Positions 63,557 through 64,000 of a stretch of DNA of 64,000 nucleotides are shown here, in pieces (position 1 is the first letter of the stretch; every line of letters begins with the position of its first letter). The position numbers and the translations under genes are program-made. The notes under the pieces were generated by a model. It did not search any database and was not told the DNA's origin. It worked only from the letters and a program-made list of their open reading frames with translations. This DNA is from Micavibrio sp964400125 (GTDB lineage Bacteria; Pseudomonadota; Alphaproteobacteria; Micavibrionales; Micavibrionaceae), in assembly GCA_964400125.1 (NCBI GenBank), contig CAYNSR010000006.1, forward strand, positions 1-64,000. Direction: 5' to 3'.

Positions 63557-63589
63557 TTGGGATAAGGGTGTGGGAAACCCTGTGGATAA
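63557..63589 (-). promoter_or_regulatory. DnaA-box-like sites
   Basis: TGTGGATAA at 63581-63589 is an exact DnaA box (TTATCCACA) on the minus strand; TTGGGATAA at 63557-63565 is a weaker one. They sit upstream of the hypothetical gene at 62572-63519. A pair of boxes may regulate a gene or be chance. Confidence 0.3.
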
Positions 63590-63796
63590 GAGGTTAGATG
63601 ATTTGCCCGGTGACGTGAAGGGAGAAAATTTCTTTCTGTATACGGACATTCCTCCTCCACCCATTTGGGGCCAGAGGGGGAGGACCAACGGCAATCCGGT
63701 AAGGATGTTTCGGTCTCATTTTTCTTGACAGGAAACCCGGGCGTGGCGCAGAGTCTGCGCATGGATTATGACTATTCAGTCTAAGGAGACACAAAG

Positions 63797-64000
63797 ATGA
63801 CAGAATATCATACACGGGATGTCCCGCAAAGCGATGCAACGGGCCATAGCCGCAAGGGCTTCTGGCCCAGCCTTGGCCTGACAGTCTGGCCGGGAGTACT
63901 GGCGGCTGGTGCCCTGGCGCTGGGCGCGCCAGCGATTGGTGTTGCTGCTGCTGGTGCTGTTGTTGCTGTTGCTGGTGCTGGTGCTGTTGCTAGTGCTGTT
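63797..64000 (+). CDS. Start of a membrane-protein gene, cut by the window end
   Basis: The ATG at 63797 has AAGGAG nine bases upstream and the frame stays open for 68 codons to the window edge. The N-terminus is polar (MTEYHTRDVPQSDATGH), then hydrophobic. The last 20 or so residues are only Ala, Val, Gly, Ser, coded by a run of gct, gtt and ggt triplets, which differs from codon use elsewhere in the window. Family unknown. Confidence 0.6.
   Translation, partial: MTEYHTRDVPQSDATGHSRKGFWPSLGLTVWPGVLAAGALALGAPAIGVAAAGAVVAVAGAGAVASAV
63943..64000 (+). repeat. Triplet low-complexity tract (gct/gtt/ggt)
   Basis: From about 63943 to the window edge the sequence is almost only gct, gtt and ggt codons, a simple repetitive tract in frame with the gene starting at 63797. 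Its full length lies outside the window. Confidence 0.7.

Overview
The window looks like a chromosomal segment of an alphaproteobacterium with moderately high GC. The evidence is a CobT-type cobaltochelatase subunit, a phoH-ybeY-corC-lnt-xre-metK-trmB run, a fabA-fabB-fabI operon, an MotA/MotB pair and ATE/Bpt, RecO and ParC neighbours, all of alphaproteobacterial type. The family cannot be fixed from the window. No rRNA, tRNA or CRISPR array was seen. Almost all of the DNA is housekeeping, packed in short operons.

Layout. 0.2-3.6 kb: a System II cytochrome c maturation operon (ResB, CcsA, TlpA-like), followed by a deleted IS5-family element. 4.5-9.5 kb: cobT, small unknown genes and hisS. 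9.5-14.3 kb: deoC, three unknown genes and a double-domain aldehyde dehydrogenase. 14.4-23.7 kb: sufE, clpX, a large membrane protein, a DHH phosphoesterase, a photolyase, a MarR-type regulator, an HIBYL-CoA hydrolase-like enzyme and hemB. 24-28.5 kb: an EAL protein, motA, motB and bpt. 28.5-33.4 kb (minus strand): parC, recO and unknowns. 33.5-42.2 kb: an RNase H-like gene, two tandem phoH genes, ybeY, corC, lnt, an XRE regulator, metK and trmB. 42.2-43.3 kb: a roughly 1 kb segment with one unknown gene, bracketed by a 37-bp repeat of the trmB 3' end. 43.3-56.6 kb: an FAD enzyme, rimP-nusA-ylxR/L7Ae-infB-rbfA-truB-rpsO, a minus-strand block with gpmA, then pnp. 56.7-64 kb: DUF559, a glycerophosphodiesterase, mscL, fabI-fabB-fabA, unknowns, and a gene running off the window.

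The most striking feature beyond the genes is a family of dispersed palindromic elements built on a gtcatcccgg...ccgggatgac core. There are about a dozen copies. Several sit in frame inside or at the ends of genes: in the signal-peptide region of the gene at 8782, in the linker of the double aldehyde dehydrogenase, and in truB. Other observations worth checking are the AT-rich mosaic block inside hisS, the repeat-bracketed segment after trmB, the deletion-derivative IS with both ends, and System II cytochrome maturation in an alphaproteobacterium.

Readings of families come from recognised motifs and have not been checked against a database. Where the start differs from the longest possible frame, the reason is given in the entry.
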